Shown here: positions 1 to 8,911 of the stretch, one piece after another
Layout of the letters: the number at the start of each line of letters is the position of its first letter
Position numbering within the stretch: the first letter of the stretch is position 1
Source of the DNA: Proteiniclasticum sediminis
GTDB taxonomy: Bacteria > Bacillota > Clostridia > Clostridiales > Clostridiaceae
NCBI RefSeq assembly: GCF_018128025.1
Contig: NZ_JAGSCS010000005.1
Coordinates: forward strand, 79,819-143,818
Length of the DNA stretch: 64,000 nt
Direction: 5' to 3'
Made by a program: the position numbers and the translations under genes
Notes under the pieces: model-generated
Seen by the model: the letters and a program-made list of their open reading frames with translations, nothing else
Database searches by the model: none
Told to the model about the DNA's origin: nothing

Positions 1-183
1 GACATGGTCTTTGTGGTCAATGCCGTGGAAGGCTACATGCCCCACAGCGCCTCCCTCTCCAATCTGGAGGAGGAGCGGCGGATTTTCTACGTGGCCATTA
101 CCCGGGCCAAGGAAGAGCTACATATCTATAGCCCCAGATTTATTCATGGAAAAGAGAGAAAAAGAAGCCGTTTCGTACTATAA
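1..183 (+). CDS. UvrD/Rep-family ATP-dependent helicase, C-terminal end (5' truncated)
   Basis: Reading frame 1 is open from the first base to a TAA at 181-183 and encodes the last 60 residues of a protein whose start lies outside the window. The segment EEERRIFYVAITRAKEEL is the conserved superfamily 1 motif VI region, where the arginine contacts ATP in UvrD/PcrA/Rep helicases. It is followed by a short basic tail (GKERKRSRF). These enzymes unwind DNA during repair and replication restart in the cytoplasm. The gene runs in the same direction as the pseudouridine synthase that begins 58 bases downstream. With only the tail visible, PcrA, Rep and other UvrD-like paralogues cannot be separated. 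The family call is firm, the subfamily is not. Confidence 0.85.
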   Translation, partial: DMVFVVNAVEGYMPHSASLSNLEEERRIFYVAITRAKEELHIYSPRFIHGKERKRSRFVL

Positions 184-241
184 TATAGGATGACGTAAAA
201 TCGTCACAGGTTGAACTAATTTGAGTGAAATAGGAGTAAAT

Positions 242-1207
242 ATGAGAATAGAAATCGGATCCAATGAGGCAGGCCAGAGACTGGACAAGTTTCTGCGCAA
301 ATACCTGAAGGACGTACCCCTGTCCGCCATCTTCAAGACCCTCAGAAAGGGCGATGTCCGGGTCAACGGCGCCAAGGGAAAGGAAAAGCAGTTCCTGGAA
401 GTGGGCGATGTCATCGAAATCAAGTACCTGACGTCCAATGCGCCCAAGGAGAAAAAGACCGTTCCCGAAGTGGAACCGGAGTTCAAGGTCACCTATGAGG
501 ATGACAATATCCTCATCGTGGAAAAATGGCCCGGCATCCTGGTCCATAAGGATATGGCCGGCACCGACGTGACCCTCACAGACCAGGTTCTATCGTATCT
601 GGCCCAGAAAGGGGAGTATGTGCCCCGGGAAGAAAAGACCTTTTCCCCGTCGCCCGTAAACCGACTGGACCGGAACACCTCGGGCCTCGTCATGTACGGG
701 AAAAACTTTGAAGCCCTGAAGGCCCTCAATGAGATGATCCGGGACGGACGCATCGTGAAAAACTACCTGGCCATCGTCCAGGGAAGAATCAAGGATGGAG
801 AATACCGTGCCTACATTGAGAAGCGCGAAGATAACAACATCAGCAGCATTTCCCAGGAACCGGGACCCATGCGCAAAGAAATCGCCATGACGGTGAAGAC
901 CCTGGAGTCCTCCGGCCTCTTTTCCCTGGTGGAGCTGGATCTCCTCACGGGCAGAAGCCATCAGCTCCGGGCCCATCTAGCCTCTTTGGGCAATCCCATC
1001 ATCGGGGACCGCAAATACGGAGACAAGAAGATCAACAGCTTCTTTGCCAACAAGTATGCGCTGAATTTCCAGTACCTCTATGCCTATAAGGTTACCTTCA
1101 AGAATCCCGACGGGAAGCTGGAGTATCTGGGCAACAAGGTCATGACGGAAAAACTCCCTCCCCTGTTCAAGAAAGTAAAAACGGATCTCTTCAAGTTCGA
1201 TTTATAG
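242..1207 (+). CDS. RluA-family 23S rRNA pseudouridine synthase
   Basis: A 321-residue enzyme predicted to isomerise uridines to pseudouridine in 23S rRNA. The first ~60 residues form an S4-like RNA-binding module (GQRLDKFLRKYLK). The catalytic motif NRLDRNTSGLV follows, with the nucleophilic aspartate near residue 143; the usual HRLD histidine is replaced by asparagine. Further on, LLTGRSHQLRAHLASLG with GDRKYG is the standard RluA C-terminal signature. I place the start at ATG 242, which has TAGGAGT eight or so bases upstream, rather than at an in-frame codon at 221 that lies inside the ribosome-site region. RluC, RluD and RluB-like specificities share this architecture, so the exact target uridine is unknown. 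The next gene starts 13 bases after the stop, suggesting cotranscription. Confidence 0.92.
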   Translation: MRIEIGSNEAGQRLDKFLRKYLKDVPLSAIFKTLRKGDVRVNGAKGKEKQFLEVGDVIEIKYLTSNAPKEKKTVPEVEPEFKVTYEDDNILIVEKWPGILVHKDMAGTDVTLTDQVLSYLAQKGEYVPREEKTFSPSPVNRLDRNTSGLVMYGKNFEALKALNEMIRDGRIVKNYLAIVQGRIKDGEYRAYIEKREDNNISSISQEPGPMRKEIAMTVKTLESSGLFSLVELDLLTGRSHQLRAHLASLGNPIIGDRKYGDKKINSFFANKYALNFQYLYAYKVTFKNPDGKLEYLGNKVMTEKLPPLFKKVKTDLFKFDL

Positions 1208-1220
1208 CACGGAGGCACTT

Positions 1221-2819
1221 ATGAAGCAGATGTCAACCGGAAGGGGCTTTGCATATCTTTCCATTGCGGAGCTTCTCGTCAAGATCATGTCCCTCATCTA
1301 TGTCCCGGTCCTCGTGCGGATCCTGGGCGATGTGGGTCACGGCATATATGCGATTTCCTATGAGGCTTTTACCCTGATCTATGTCCTCACCAATGAGGGT
1401 ATCCAGCGGGGAATCTCCAAACTGATTTCCGAACTCCATGCCCAGGGGAATCCCCGGGATGCCGTCCGGGCGTTTCGGCTTTCCCGCACCATGCTGATTT
1501 TTGCGGGACTTGTGGCCTCGCTCCTGCTCTACATCATGGCACCCTACATCGCCAATGCGTCGGACACAGCCCAGGCGACCCTGTCCATTCGTGTGCTGTC
1601 GCCCACGATTCTCATCACCTCGGTGCTGGCCGCCTACCGCGGATATTTCCTCGGCCGAAGCTTTGTCACCGCCAACGCCCTGTCGAAGATTGTGGAACAG
1701 CTGGTCAATGTGGCGGTATCGCTTCTGGCGGCATATCTTCTCATGCGCGTAAGCCTGGTGTACGGTGTGGCCGGCGGTGCCCTCGGCACCAGCATTGGCG
1801 CCCTGGCCGGAGTGGCCCTCCTCATCCGGGAGTACTACAAGGCCCGCCTTCACAAGGTGAAGCGTCAGGATCAGAATCCCGATGCCGTACATCACACGAA
1901 TCAGGAGCTGGTGCGGCGGATCTTGTCCTATGCCATGCCCATCACCTTGACCGCAGGCATGATGCACATCGGCGGATTCATCGACATGTTCATCGTGAAC
2001 AGCCGGCTTAGCGTAGCCGGGCTGTCCTTCAAGGCGGCCAAAACGGCCTACAGCCAGCTGGCCCGCTATAAAAATCTGCTCTATGCGCCAAACACCATTC
2101 TGGTGGCCTTGGCTGCCGTGCTTCTTCCGGGAATCTCCGCCGCCCGGGCAGTGAACAACCAGGAAGAAGTGGGCAAGAAGATCACCTATGCGGTGAAGAT
2201 GGTGTTCCTGGTGACCATACCCTCCTTTGTGGGCATGGCTGTCCTGGCGGGACCCATCTATGACATTCTCTATCCGGGCCGAGGCGGTGTGGAGCTCCTC
2301 CAGATGGGCGCGGTCACCGTGGTCTTCCTGGGCTTCATCCAGGTGCAGAATGTCATCTTCCAGGGACTGGGCAAGTTCTACTGGGGATCCTTCACCATGC
2401 TGGCGGGCATTCTCACAAAGCTCGTCATGAACTATTTCCTGGTGGCCATCCCTTCGGTGAACATCCAGGGGGCGGTGATCTCCCATTTCATGAACTTCCT
2501 CATTCCCACCCTGGCAAACCACTACCTCATCACGAAGGTGTTGGGCTACAAGATCCGCCTGGGTCGAAGCGCCAAGGGCCCCATGATTTCCGCTGCAGCC
2601 ATGGGCGTAGTCATCTACCTGCTTTCCCAGGTCTTTGCTTTCGTGAAGCTGGGGTATGCTGCCTCCAGTCTCCTGACCTTCATCAATATCATGGTGGGGG
2701 TGGGCGTCTATATGGTGTTCATGCTCCTCACCGGCGGCATCACCCGGCAGGATCTCACCGAAATGAGTCCCCGGCTTTTGCGCCTGATTCCCGCAAAACT
2801 GCGTGCAAGAATGAAGTAG
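1221..2819 (+). CDS. MurJ/SpoVB-like polysaccharide biosynthesis flippase (MOP superfamily)
   Basis: This 532-residue protein has about 14 hydrophobic segments spread over its length. It begins with a basic patch and the pattern RGFAYLSIAELLVKIMSLIYVPVLVRILG, typical of the Polysacc_synt/MurJ/SpoVB branch of the MOP exporters. These proteins flip lipid-linked cell-wall or exopolysaccharide precursors across the membrane. Clostridia usually carry several, some acting in spore cortex formation. The ATG at 1221 has GGAGG eight bases upstream and lies 13 bases after the pseudouridine synthase stop. A hairpin directly after its stop codon suggests that the short operon ends here. Sequence alone cannot tell whether it is the essential lipid II flippase, the sporulation paralogue or a polysaccharide exporter, so no symbol is given. 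Confidence 0.85.
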   Translation: MKQMSTGRGFAYLSIAELLVKIMSLIYVPVLVRILGDVGHGIYAISYEAFTLIYVLTNEGIQRGISKLISELHAQGNPRDAVRAFRLSRTMLIFAGLVASLLLYIMAPYIANASDTAQATLSIRVLSPTILITSVLAAYRGYFLGRSFVTANALSKIVEQLVNVAVSLLAAYLLMRVSLVYGVAGGALGTSIGALAGVALLIREYYKARLHKVKRQDQNPDAVHHTNQELVRRILSYAMPITLTAGMMHIGGFIDMFIVNSRLSVAGLSFKAAKTAYSQLARYKNLLYAPNTILVALAAVLLPGISAARAVNNQEEVGKKITYAVKMVFLVTIPSFVGMAVLAGPIYDILYPGRGGVELLQMGAVTVVFLGFIQVQNVIFQGLGKFYWGSFTMLAGILTKLVMNYFLVAIPSVNIQGAVISHFMNFLIPTLANHYLITKVLGYKIRLGRSAKGPMISAAAMGVVIYLLSQVFAFVKLGYAASSLLTFINIMVGVGVYMVFMLLTGGITRQDLTEMSPRLLRLIPAKLRARMK

Positions 2820-2855
2820 CCTTTCTCCGGCTTTCGCCGGGGGGAGGCTTTCCTC
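2818..2855 (+). terminator. Hairpin terminator after the flippase gene
   Basis: Positions 2818-2831 pair with 2836-2849 around a TTTC loop, giving a 14-bp stem that includes three G-U pairs. A T-rich run (TTTCCTCGTTCT) follows. The stem begins inside the stop codon of the flippase gene. Confidence 0.55.
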
Positions 2856-2877
2856 GTTCTCAGGACTTGAATTCTTT

Positions 2878-2905
2878 TGTGTTTCTCCGATAATAGACTT
2901 ATAAT
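2878..2905 (+). promoter_or_regulatory. Probable sigma-A promoter for the phospholipase-like gene
   Basis: TTGTGT at 2878-2883 and TATAAT at 2900-2905 are separated by 16 bases, about 90 bases upstream of the ATG at 2992. The -35 box is imperfect, and no conserved operator was seen. Confidence 0.45.
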
Positions 2906-2991
2906 AAAAGAAACACCATTGAAAGTTATTCTCAATTGGAGATTCAAAAGATAAATCCCTCGACGAACCAAGAAAAGAGGAGTGGTTTCCC

Positions 2992-3735
2992 ATGGAAGGA
3001 ACACTGAACGAGAAAAAAAAGAACGTCATGGAGAACACCTACGGTAAGGTCCTCACGGGGATCATGCTGGCGGCAAATCCCTTTAAAAAGATGGCCTTTA
3101 AAACCCCTTGTATGGTCCACCGTTTCATCAATATCCAGGCGGTGGTGATCCTGGAGAACGAGGGGCACCACAAAGCAGCCCATTTCTACAAGGCCTTCAT
3201 CAAGGCACTGAATGAGGGCGCCACTTGGGCGGACCAGGATTTCAAATCCATCAACCACTTCTATCACAATGAAAAGCAGAAGGGACTTTACGGCTTTTCC
3301 GATAGCCTGTCGGAGGCCCAAAAGTACATGGCTAAATCCCTCTATTTCCTGGAAAAGGGGAATCTGCAGCGCTCCGTGTTCTATCTGGGCGTTTTCTGTC
3401 ACCTGTCCCAGGATATGACCGTGCCCCAGCATGTGAATAACCGGCTTCTCGACAGCCATAAATCCTATGAGACCTGGATCAAGAAGAAAATTTTCGCGGA
3501 GATTGATTATGCCGTGGACCATGGCATTCTCCGGTTTGAAACCTTTGATGACTACATCCGAGAAAATGCGGTGGTGGCCAACTATTACTATGAGCTCTAC
3601 AAAGCCATCCCAGACAAGGATGAGATGTATGAGAAAATGTCCCGGAAGCTGGTCACCGTGGCCCAGAACACCACGGCAGGGCTGCTTCTGGATTACTATG
3701 AACAACATTATGAAAGTCATGAGGGAACCCGATGA
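2992..3735 (+). CDS. Zinc-dependent phospholipase C-like protein (PF00882-type)
   Basis: A 247-residue, alpha-helical protein. Its motifs follow the zinc-dependent phospholipase C/S1-P1-like family: MVHRFINIQAVVIL near the N terminus, WADQDFKSINHFYH near residue 80, and HLSQDMTVPQHVNN near residue 140. The His and Asp residues in these motifs are the family's metal ligands. Secreted family members, such as the clostridial alpha-toxin, carry a signal peptide; this one has none and no membrane segment, so it is predicted to be cytoplasmic. The substrate is unknown and may be a phospholipid or another phosphodiester. The ATG at 2992 has AGGAG about ten bases upstream. Its last four bases overlap the start of the radical SAM gene (ATGA), so the two are translationally coupled. 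Confidence 0.78.
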   Translation: MEGTLNEKKKNVMENTYGKVLTGIMLAANPFKKMAFKTPCMVHRFINIQAVVILENEGHHKAAHFYKAFIKALNEGATWADQDFKSINHFYHNEKQKGLYGFSDSLSEAQKYMAKSLYFLEKGNLQRSVFYLGVFCHLSQDMTVPQHVNNRLLDSHKSYETWIKKKIFAEIDYAVDHGILRFETFDDYIRENAVVANYYYELYKAIPDKDEMYEKMSRKLVTVAQNTTAGLLLDYYEQHYESHEGTR

Positions 3736-5387
3736 AGATCTTGCTCACAGCGCTGAACTCCAAGTATATCCATACGAACATCGCTCTCCGGTATCTGGAG
3801 AACATGCCTCTCCCCGAAGGGATAGAGTGCCTGCGGGAAGAATTCACCGTCAATGAGGATCTGTCCTGGGTCCTGGAAAAAATCATAGAAAGGCGGCCGA
3901 AGGTGGTGGCCTTTTCTGTCTATATCTGGAACTTTTCCCGGGTGAAGACCCTCATTACGTTGCTGAAAGCCTTGGACGGGGAGATGAAAATTCTCCTGGG
4001 GGGGCCTGAGGCTACCTATGGGGGGGAGGATCTTCTGCTGGAACTCCAGGCGGATTATTTGATCCGGGGGGAAGGGGAGAAAACCTTCCAGGAATTTTGT
4101 CAGGCGATGCTGGGCTTGATCGACATGTCCAGTGTCCGGGGCCTGTCCTATCGGGAGGGGGATAAGGTTTACCACAATCCTTCCCGGGAGAAGATGGATC
4201 TTTTGGAGGTGCCTTATCCCTATGGGGTAGAGGAGAACCTGGTGGGAAAGATTGCCTATATGGAGGCCTCCCGGGGCTGTCCTTACCGCTGCAGCTACTG
4301 TCTGTCTTCGGCGGAGCGGGATCTGCGGTTCCTGCCGCTTCCCGAGATTCTTCAGCGGGTGGAGAAACTTCTCCGTACCGGAACCCGGGTGGTGAAGTTC
4401 ATTGACCGGACCTTCAACATCCATCCCGAGGCCGTCGCCCTCTGGCGTCATCTCATTGCCCTGGACACGGAGGTGACCTTCCACTTTGAGCTATCCCCGA
4501 CGCTCCTGACGGCAGAGCAGCTGGAGGTGCTGGCGATGGCACCGCCGGGCCGGATTCAGCTGGAGGTGGGGATTCAAAGCACCACCCCAAAGGTGCTGGA
4601 GAACATTCGGCGGCCCATGGCCTTTTCCCTGATTCGAGAGAGGCTCCAGAGTCTGAACCGCCTGAAGGCCATCCATACCCACATGGATCTCATTGCGGGA
4701 CTTCCGGGGGACACCTTGGAAGACTTCCGCCAGAGCTTCAACGATGTGTATGCCTTAAAACCGGACATGCTGCAGCTGGGCTTTCTGAAAGTGATTCCGG
4801 GAACGCCCTTGGCGAAGGACGCCCAGCGCCTGGGGATCTTCCACAGTCCCGAACCCCCCTACGAGGTGCTGAAGACCCCTGGGATGAACTATGAGGATCT
4901 TCGGCTGCTCCATCATGGGGAGGCGGTGCTGGACAAATACAGCAACTCCGGCAATTTTGCCGCGGCCATGAGCTACATTCTCCAGGAGGACGAGGATCCC
5001 TTCGCCTTCTTCATGGCCCTGGGGCAAGCCTTCAAGGAGAACGGCCATCTGGACCGGGCACCCGGGACGCAGGAGTACTACCGGATTCTTCTTGAGTTTG
5101 CCCTGGACTATCGAGGGGGGAAGGGGCATCCCTTGGATCCCCTCGTGCTCCAGGAGTGTCTGAAGTATGACTGGCTGAAAACCAGCCGGAAGTCCTTTGT
5201 ACCGGACTTTCTTCCCCGGCACCCGCTGCCCAAGGGTGGAGGGAAAAAAGGTGCGGTGGAGCGGTTTATCGTGGATGTACCGGTCTTTCTGGAAACGGGA
5301 AAAGTGCACTTCAGGGACACTTTTCTCATCTATGACCCGAACCTGGGGCAGTTCATCCCTGGACTCTTGTCAGGGACGCAGGGGTGA
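3732..5387 (+). CDS. B12-binding-domain radical SAM protein with C-terminal DUF4080
   Basis: A 551-residue protein in three parts. Residues 1-130 resemble a cobalamin-binding Rossmann domain (ILLTALNSKYIHTNIALRYL; later ILLGGPEATYGGEDLL). A radical SAM core follows with the iron-sulfur motif CPYRCSYC (cysteines near residues 183, 187 and 190) and the downstream FHFELSPTLL and QLEVGIQST strands. The last ~180 residues fit DUF4080. Relatives are oxygen-sensitive methyl- or group-transfer enzymes that use S-adenosylmethionine and often cobalamin; the substrate of this subgroup is unknown. The start overlaps the stop of the phospholipase-like gene by four bases, which hints at a shared pathway. 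The tail after the SAM core is enriched in basic and aromatic residues but shows no further motif. Confidence 0.85.
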   Translation: MKILLTALNSKYIHTNIALRYLENMPLPEGIECLREEFTVNEDLSWVLEKIIERRPKVVAFSVYIWNFSRVKTLITLLKALDGEMKILLGGPEATYGGEDLLLELQADYLIRGEGEKTFQEFCQAMLGLIDMSSVRGLSYREGDKVYHNPSREKMDLLEVPYPYGVEENLVGKIAYMEASRGCPYRCSYCLSSAERDLRFLPLPEILQRVEKLLRTGTRVVKFIDRTFNIHPEAVALWRHLIALDTEVTFHFELSPTLLTAEQLEVLAMAPPGRIQLEVGIQSTTPKVLENIRRPMAFSLIRERLQSLNRLKAIHTHMDLIAGLPGDTLEDFRQSFNDVYALKPDMLQLGFLKVIPGTPLAKDAQRLGIFHSPEPPYEVLKTPGMNYEDLRLLHHGEAVLDKYSNSGNFAAAMSYILQEDEDPFAFFMALGQAFKENGHLDRAPGTQEYYRILLEFALDYRGGKGHPLDPLVLQECLKYDWLKTSRKSFVPDFLPRHPLPKGGGKKGAVERFIVDVPVFLETGKVHFRDTFLIYDPNLGQFIPGLLSGTQG

Positions 5388-5539
5388 GCTACTATAACCT
5401 CAAGTGGTATTTATTATCACTTAAAGTCATAAGGAATACGCATTTTTTGAATAGCAGTTTTCCCCAGATCATGCTAGAATGATAAGGTATGGTAACGTTT
5501 TAGACAGTCAGAATGCGGTGAGGAATGGAGGTGAGCAAT
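5388..5539. promoter_or_regulatory. V-ATPase operon promoter region with extended -10
   Basis: The 152 bases before the first ATPase gene contain TGCTAGAAT at 5472-5480, an extended -10 element (TG-N-TAGAAT). TTGAAT at 5447-5452 lies 22 bases upstream, too far for a normal -35, so the TG extension probably carries recognition. The imperfect hairpin AAGTG/CACTT near 5402-5422 could end the preceding transcript but lacks a good T-run. The ribosome site GGAGGTGAG at 5528-5536 fixes the start at ATG 5540. Confidence 0.5.
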
Positions 5540-5866
5540 ATGGCAAAGGATGCACTGGATGCGGTGAGGGAAGCGGAGGATGAAGCCCGGACTCTCATGG
5601 CGGAAGCCGCACAACACGCCAGAGAAGAGAAGCGGGAAGCGGAAACGCTTGCCGAGGCGAAAGCCAAGGAAATCATGAGCCAGGCCCAGAAGGAAGCGGA
5701 TCTTCTCAAAGAGAAGGCCAAAACCCTGGGGGACGAACTGGCTAAGCCCATCCTGGAAAAGGGGGCAACCCAGGCTCAGAAGCTGGAAGCTTTGGGCCGG
5801 GAGGACCTGAAGGATGCGGTGAATATTATTGTAGAGAGGATTGTGAAGTCAAATGGCAATCGTTAA
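5540..5866 (+). CDS. ntpF: V-type ATPase peripheral stalk subunit H/G (NtpF-like)
   Basis: A 108-residue, highly charged protein that is almost entirely a predicted coiled coil (repeated AEDEARTLMAEAAQ and REEKREAETLAEAKAKE patterns). This is what the G/H peripheral-stalk subunit of bacterial V/A-type ATPases looks like: it pairs with subunit E and connects the membrane subunit I to the A3B3 head. Sequence identity in this family is low, so the call rests on composition, length and its position as first gene of an otherwise complete operon, as in the Enterococcus hirae ntp cluster. The start is ATG 5540 behind GGAGGTGAG; an upstream in-frame codon at 5525 lies inside the ribosome site. It overlaps the subunit I gene by 14 bases. 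Confidence 0.85.
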   Translation: MAKDALDAVREAEDEARTLMAEAAQHAREEKREAETLAEAKAKEIMSQAQKEADLLKEKAKTLGDELAKPILEKGATQAQKLEALGREDLKDAVNIIVERIVKSNGNR

Positions 5867-7799
5867 GATGAGCAGATTCAGTCTGTTCACTTTTGATGCG
5901 GATCGCGACAAGCTTCTCCATGAACTGCAGAAATTCGGCTATGTTCACTTTACCAACCTGAAAGCGGAAAGCGCTTATCAGGAGGAAGGACTGACGGGAC
6001 TGGAAGTGCCGGAAGCCCTGGGTGAGGTGGACGAGGAAATTCAGGATGTTAAATTTGTCCTGGATCTGCTCAAGCGCCACGATGACCGGGAAACGGGCAT
6101 CAAGGGGATGATCCGGGGAAAAAGCCAGTTCACCTTTGAGGAACTGGAAAAGAAGGTCAGCGCCTTCGATTATCCGGGGCTCATCGGGCAGTTCAAAAAG
6201 CTCACGGGAGAAATTGACAGTCTCAGCCAGGAAGAAATGAAGTGCAGTGCCCTGGTGGAGGAACTCCGCCCCTGGAAATCCCTGGACTTTGAGTTAAAGT
6301 CCCTGCGAAATCTCCAGTTCAGCGAGGTCTTCACCGGTACGGTGCCCAAGAAGCTTCTGGATAAGCTGAAGAGCGATCTGGGCAGTCTGACGGAAACCCA
6401 TGTGGAATTCATCAGCGAAAGCAAGGATGAAGGCTATCTCTTGGCCATTACCACCAAAGGGGAGAAGGAAGCGCTCAGTGAAATTCTTCGGAACAGCAGC
6501 TACAGTCAGCTCCAAATTCCCACGGAGCTTTCCCCGGCAGCGGAAATCGCGCATCAGAAAGAAAAACTCCAACGCATTAAAGCGGAGAAAAAGGCCCTGG
6601 AAGGCCAGATCAAGGCCCAGGCCGGGGAACTTCCCCAGTTTGAGGAAACCTATGAGTATCTCCTGAACAAGAAGCTGCGCTTCGCCGCAGAAACCAACTT
6701 CATGAAGACGGACCACGTCAATGTGCTCTCGGGCTATGTGCCCACAGAGCATGTGGATACCTTCACCAAGGCGGTGGAAACCACCCAGGCCCAGGCCTAT
6801 TACCTGGAAGTGAAGGAAGCGGAGTCCGATGATGATTCGGTGCCGATTCTCCTGAAAAACGGAAAATTTGTCGAGTCCTTCGAGTCCCTCACCACCATGT
6901 ATGCCCTGCCCAAGTACAGCAGCGTGGATCCCACACCGCTCTTTGCCCCCTTCTATCTGGCCTTCTTTGGCATGATGGTGGGCGATCTGGGCTTTGGTCT
7001 GGTCATGCTTGTGGGGACGGTACTGGCCCTTCGCTTCTTCAATCTGGACAAGGGGACCAAGACCTTCGTCCGATTCTTCTTCTACCTGAGCTTTTCCACC
7101 ATCGTCTGGGGACTGGTTTTCGGCTCCTTCTTTGGCGGGGTCATTCCCATGAAGGGTCTGATCAATCCGTCCACCCAGTATCAGGAGCTCCTCATCGTCT
7201 CCATTATCTTCGGTGGAATCCATCTCTTCTATGCCCTGGCCATCAAAGCCTATCTGGCCATCCGGGACGGAAAGCCCTGGAATGCGCTCTTCGATGTGGG
7301 CTTCTGGTATATGGCCCTCATGGGCGCCATCGTCTTCCTGTTGACCATGTTCCTTCCCCTGGCTCCGGTGGTGAAAACCATCGCCCTGGTGGTGATGGTC
7401 ACCGGTATGGCGGGCATCGTCCTCACGGGCGGAAGAGACAATGAAAGCGTCGTAGGAAAGGCCGCCGGCGGACTCTACAGTCTCTACGGCATTTCCAGCT
7501 ACATCGGCGACTTCGTCTCCTATTCAAGGCTTATGGCCCTGGGCCTTTCCGGTGGATTCATTTCCACCGCCATCAACATGATGGTGGGAATGCTCTTCGA
7601 TATGGGCTTCCTGGGCTACATTCTGGGCGTCGTGGTGTTCCTCGGCGGCCAGGCCTTCAACCTGTTCCTGTCGGCTCTTTCCGCCTATGTGCATACGTCG
7701 AGACTCACCTATGTGGAGTTCTTCGGCAAGTTCTACGAGGGTGGGGGAAAAGGCTTCAAACTGTTTCGGAATAAGACAAAATACATTAATTTGGAATAA
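5853..7799 (+). CDS. ntpI: V-type ATPase membrane subunit I (a subunit)
   Basis: A 648-residue protein with the two-part design of the V-ATPase a/I subunit. Residues 1-330 are hydrophilic with coiled-coil stretches and form the stator arm. The remaining ~320 residues carry seven or eight membrane segments and provide the ion half-channels next to the c-ring. The opening MAIVKMSRFSLFTFD is typical of the family. The late membrane helix DFVSYSRLMALGLSG contains the conserved arginine needed for ion release from the rotor. The start at 5853 overlaps the stalk gene by 14 bases, implying translational coupling. Subunit K follows after 19 bases with its own strong ribosome site. Confidence 0.95.
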   Translation: MAIVKMSRFSLFTFDADRDKLLHELQKFGYVHFTNLKAESAYQEEGLTGLEVPEALGEVDEEIQDVKFVLDLLKRHDDRETGIKGMIRGKSQFTFEELEKKVSAFDYPGLIGQFKKLTGEIDSLSQEEMKCSALVEELRPWKSLDFELKSLRNLQFSEVFTGTVPKKLLDKLKSDLGSLTETHVEFISESKDEGYLLAITTKGEKEALSEILRNSSYSQLQIPTELSPAAEIAHQKEKLQRIKAEKKALEGQIKAQAGELPQFEETYEYLLNKKLRFAAETNFMKTDHVNVLSGYVPTEHVDTFTKAVETTQAQAYYLEVKEAESDDDSVPILLKNGKFVESFESLTTMYALPKYSSVDPTPLFAPFYLAFFGMMVGDLGFGLVMLVGTVLALRFFNLDKGTKTFVRFFFYLSFSTIVWGLVFGSFFGGVIPMKGLINPSTQYQELLIVSIIFGGIHLFYALAIKAYLAIRDGKPWNALFDVGFWYMALMGAIVFLLTMFLPLAPVVKTIALVVMVTGMAGIVLTGGRDNESVVGKAAGGLYSLYGISSYIGDFVSYSRLMALGLSGGFISTAINMMVGMLFDMGFLGYILGVVVFLGGQAFNLFLSALSAYVHTSRLTYVEFFGKFYEGGGKGFKLFRNKTKYINLE

Positions 7800-7806
7800 T
7801 GTTTAG

Positions 7807-8298
<492 letters not shown>

Positions 8299-8342
8299 AC
8301 CCCATGTCCAGAAGAACGACGACAAAAAAAGGAAGTGAGTAA

Positions 8343-8900
8343 ATGTCTAATCTGGAGAATCTCACCGGGAAAATTCTGGAAGAAGCCCGGGCCAAGGCCC
8401 AGGGGATTCTGAACGAAGCCCAGGCCTACAAGGCCGAAGTGGTGGGGAAAAAGGTTCAGGAAGCCGAGGAGCGCAAAGCGAAAATTCTGGAGAAGGCGGC
8501 CTTTGACGCCAACCTCATGAAGGAGCGAATTGTCTCCAATGCGGAAGTCGTAGCCCGAAATGCGGAGCTCAGCGGAAAGCAGAAGGTCATTGACCAGGTC
8601 TTTGCCGCAGCCAAGGAGCAGCTGGCGGATTTGCCCCAGGAGAAATACCTGGCATTTTTGCAGGAAACTTTGAATCAGCTCCCGCTAAAAGGGAGCGAAG
8701 TTCTGGTGGTTCCCGCGAGCCGACGAGCGGCAGTGGAAGCTTTAGGGCTAAAGCTTTCGGTCTCGGCGGAGGAAACGGTGGAATCCGGGTTCCTCATCAA
8801 GGACGACAAGGTGTCCCTCAACTACAATTTCAGTGATCTCGTGGATTTCCACCGGGATGAGCTGGTTAAAGACGTCGCAAGTTCGCTGTTTCAGAAGTAG
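8343..8900 (+). CDS. ntpE: V-type ATPase peripheral stalk subunit E
   Basis: A 185-residue subunit whose first ~100 residues are a charged coiled coil (KILEEARAKAQGILNEAQAYKAEV). The ~85-residue globular C-terminal domain contains GFLIKDDKVSLNYNFSDLVDF, the conserved vATP-synt_E end that caps the A3B3 head. It pairs with the H/G subunit to make the stator. The ATG at 8343 is preceded by AAGGAAGTGAG. The gene sits between subunits K and C, as in other clostridial V-ATPase operons. Both length and domain order are normal for the family. Nothing unusual was seen. Confidence 0.93.
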   Translation: MSNLENLTGKILEEARAKAQGILNEAQAYKAEVVGKKVQEAEERKAKILEKAAFDANLMKERIVSNAEVVARNAELSGKQKVIDQVFAAAKEQLADLPQEKYLAFLQETLNQLPLKGSEVLVVPASRRAAVEALGLKLSVSAEETVESGFLIKDDKVSLNYNFSDLVDFHRDELVKDVASSLFQK

Positions 8901-8911
8901 GGAGGGATGAC

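Noticed and set aside
1233-3038. 601-codon open frame on the minus strand opposite the flippase gene
   Set aside because: It has no ribosome site, is His/Gly-rich low-complexity text and mirrors the codon bias of the real gene on the other strand.
5447-5480. Classical -35/-10 promoter TTGAAT/TAGAAT for the V-ATPase operon
   Set aside because: The 22-base spacing is too long; an extended -10 element is the better reading.
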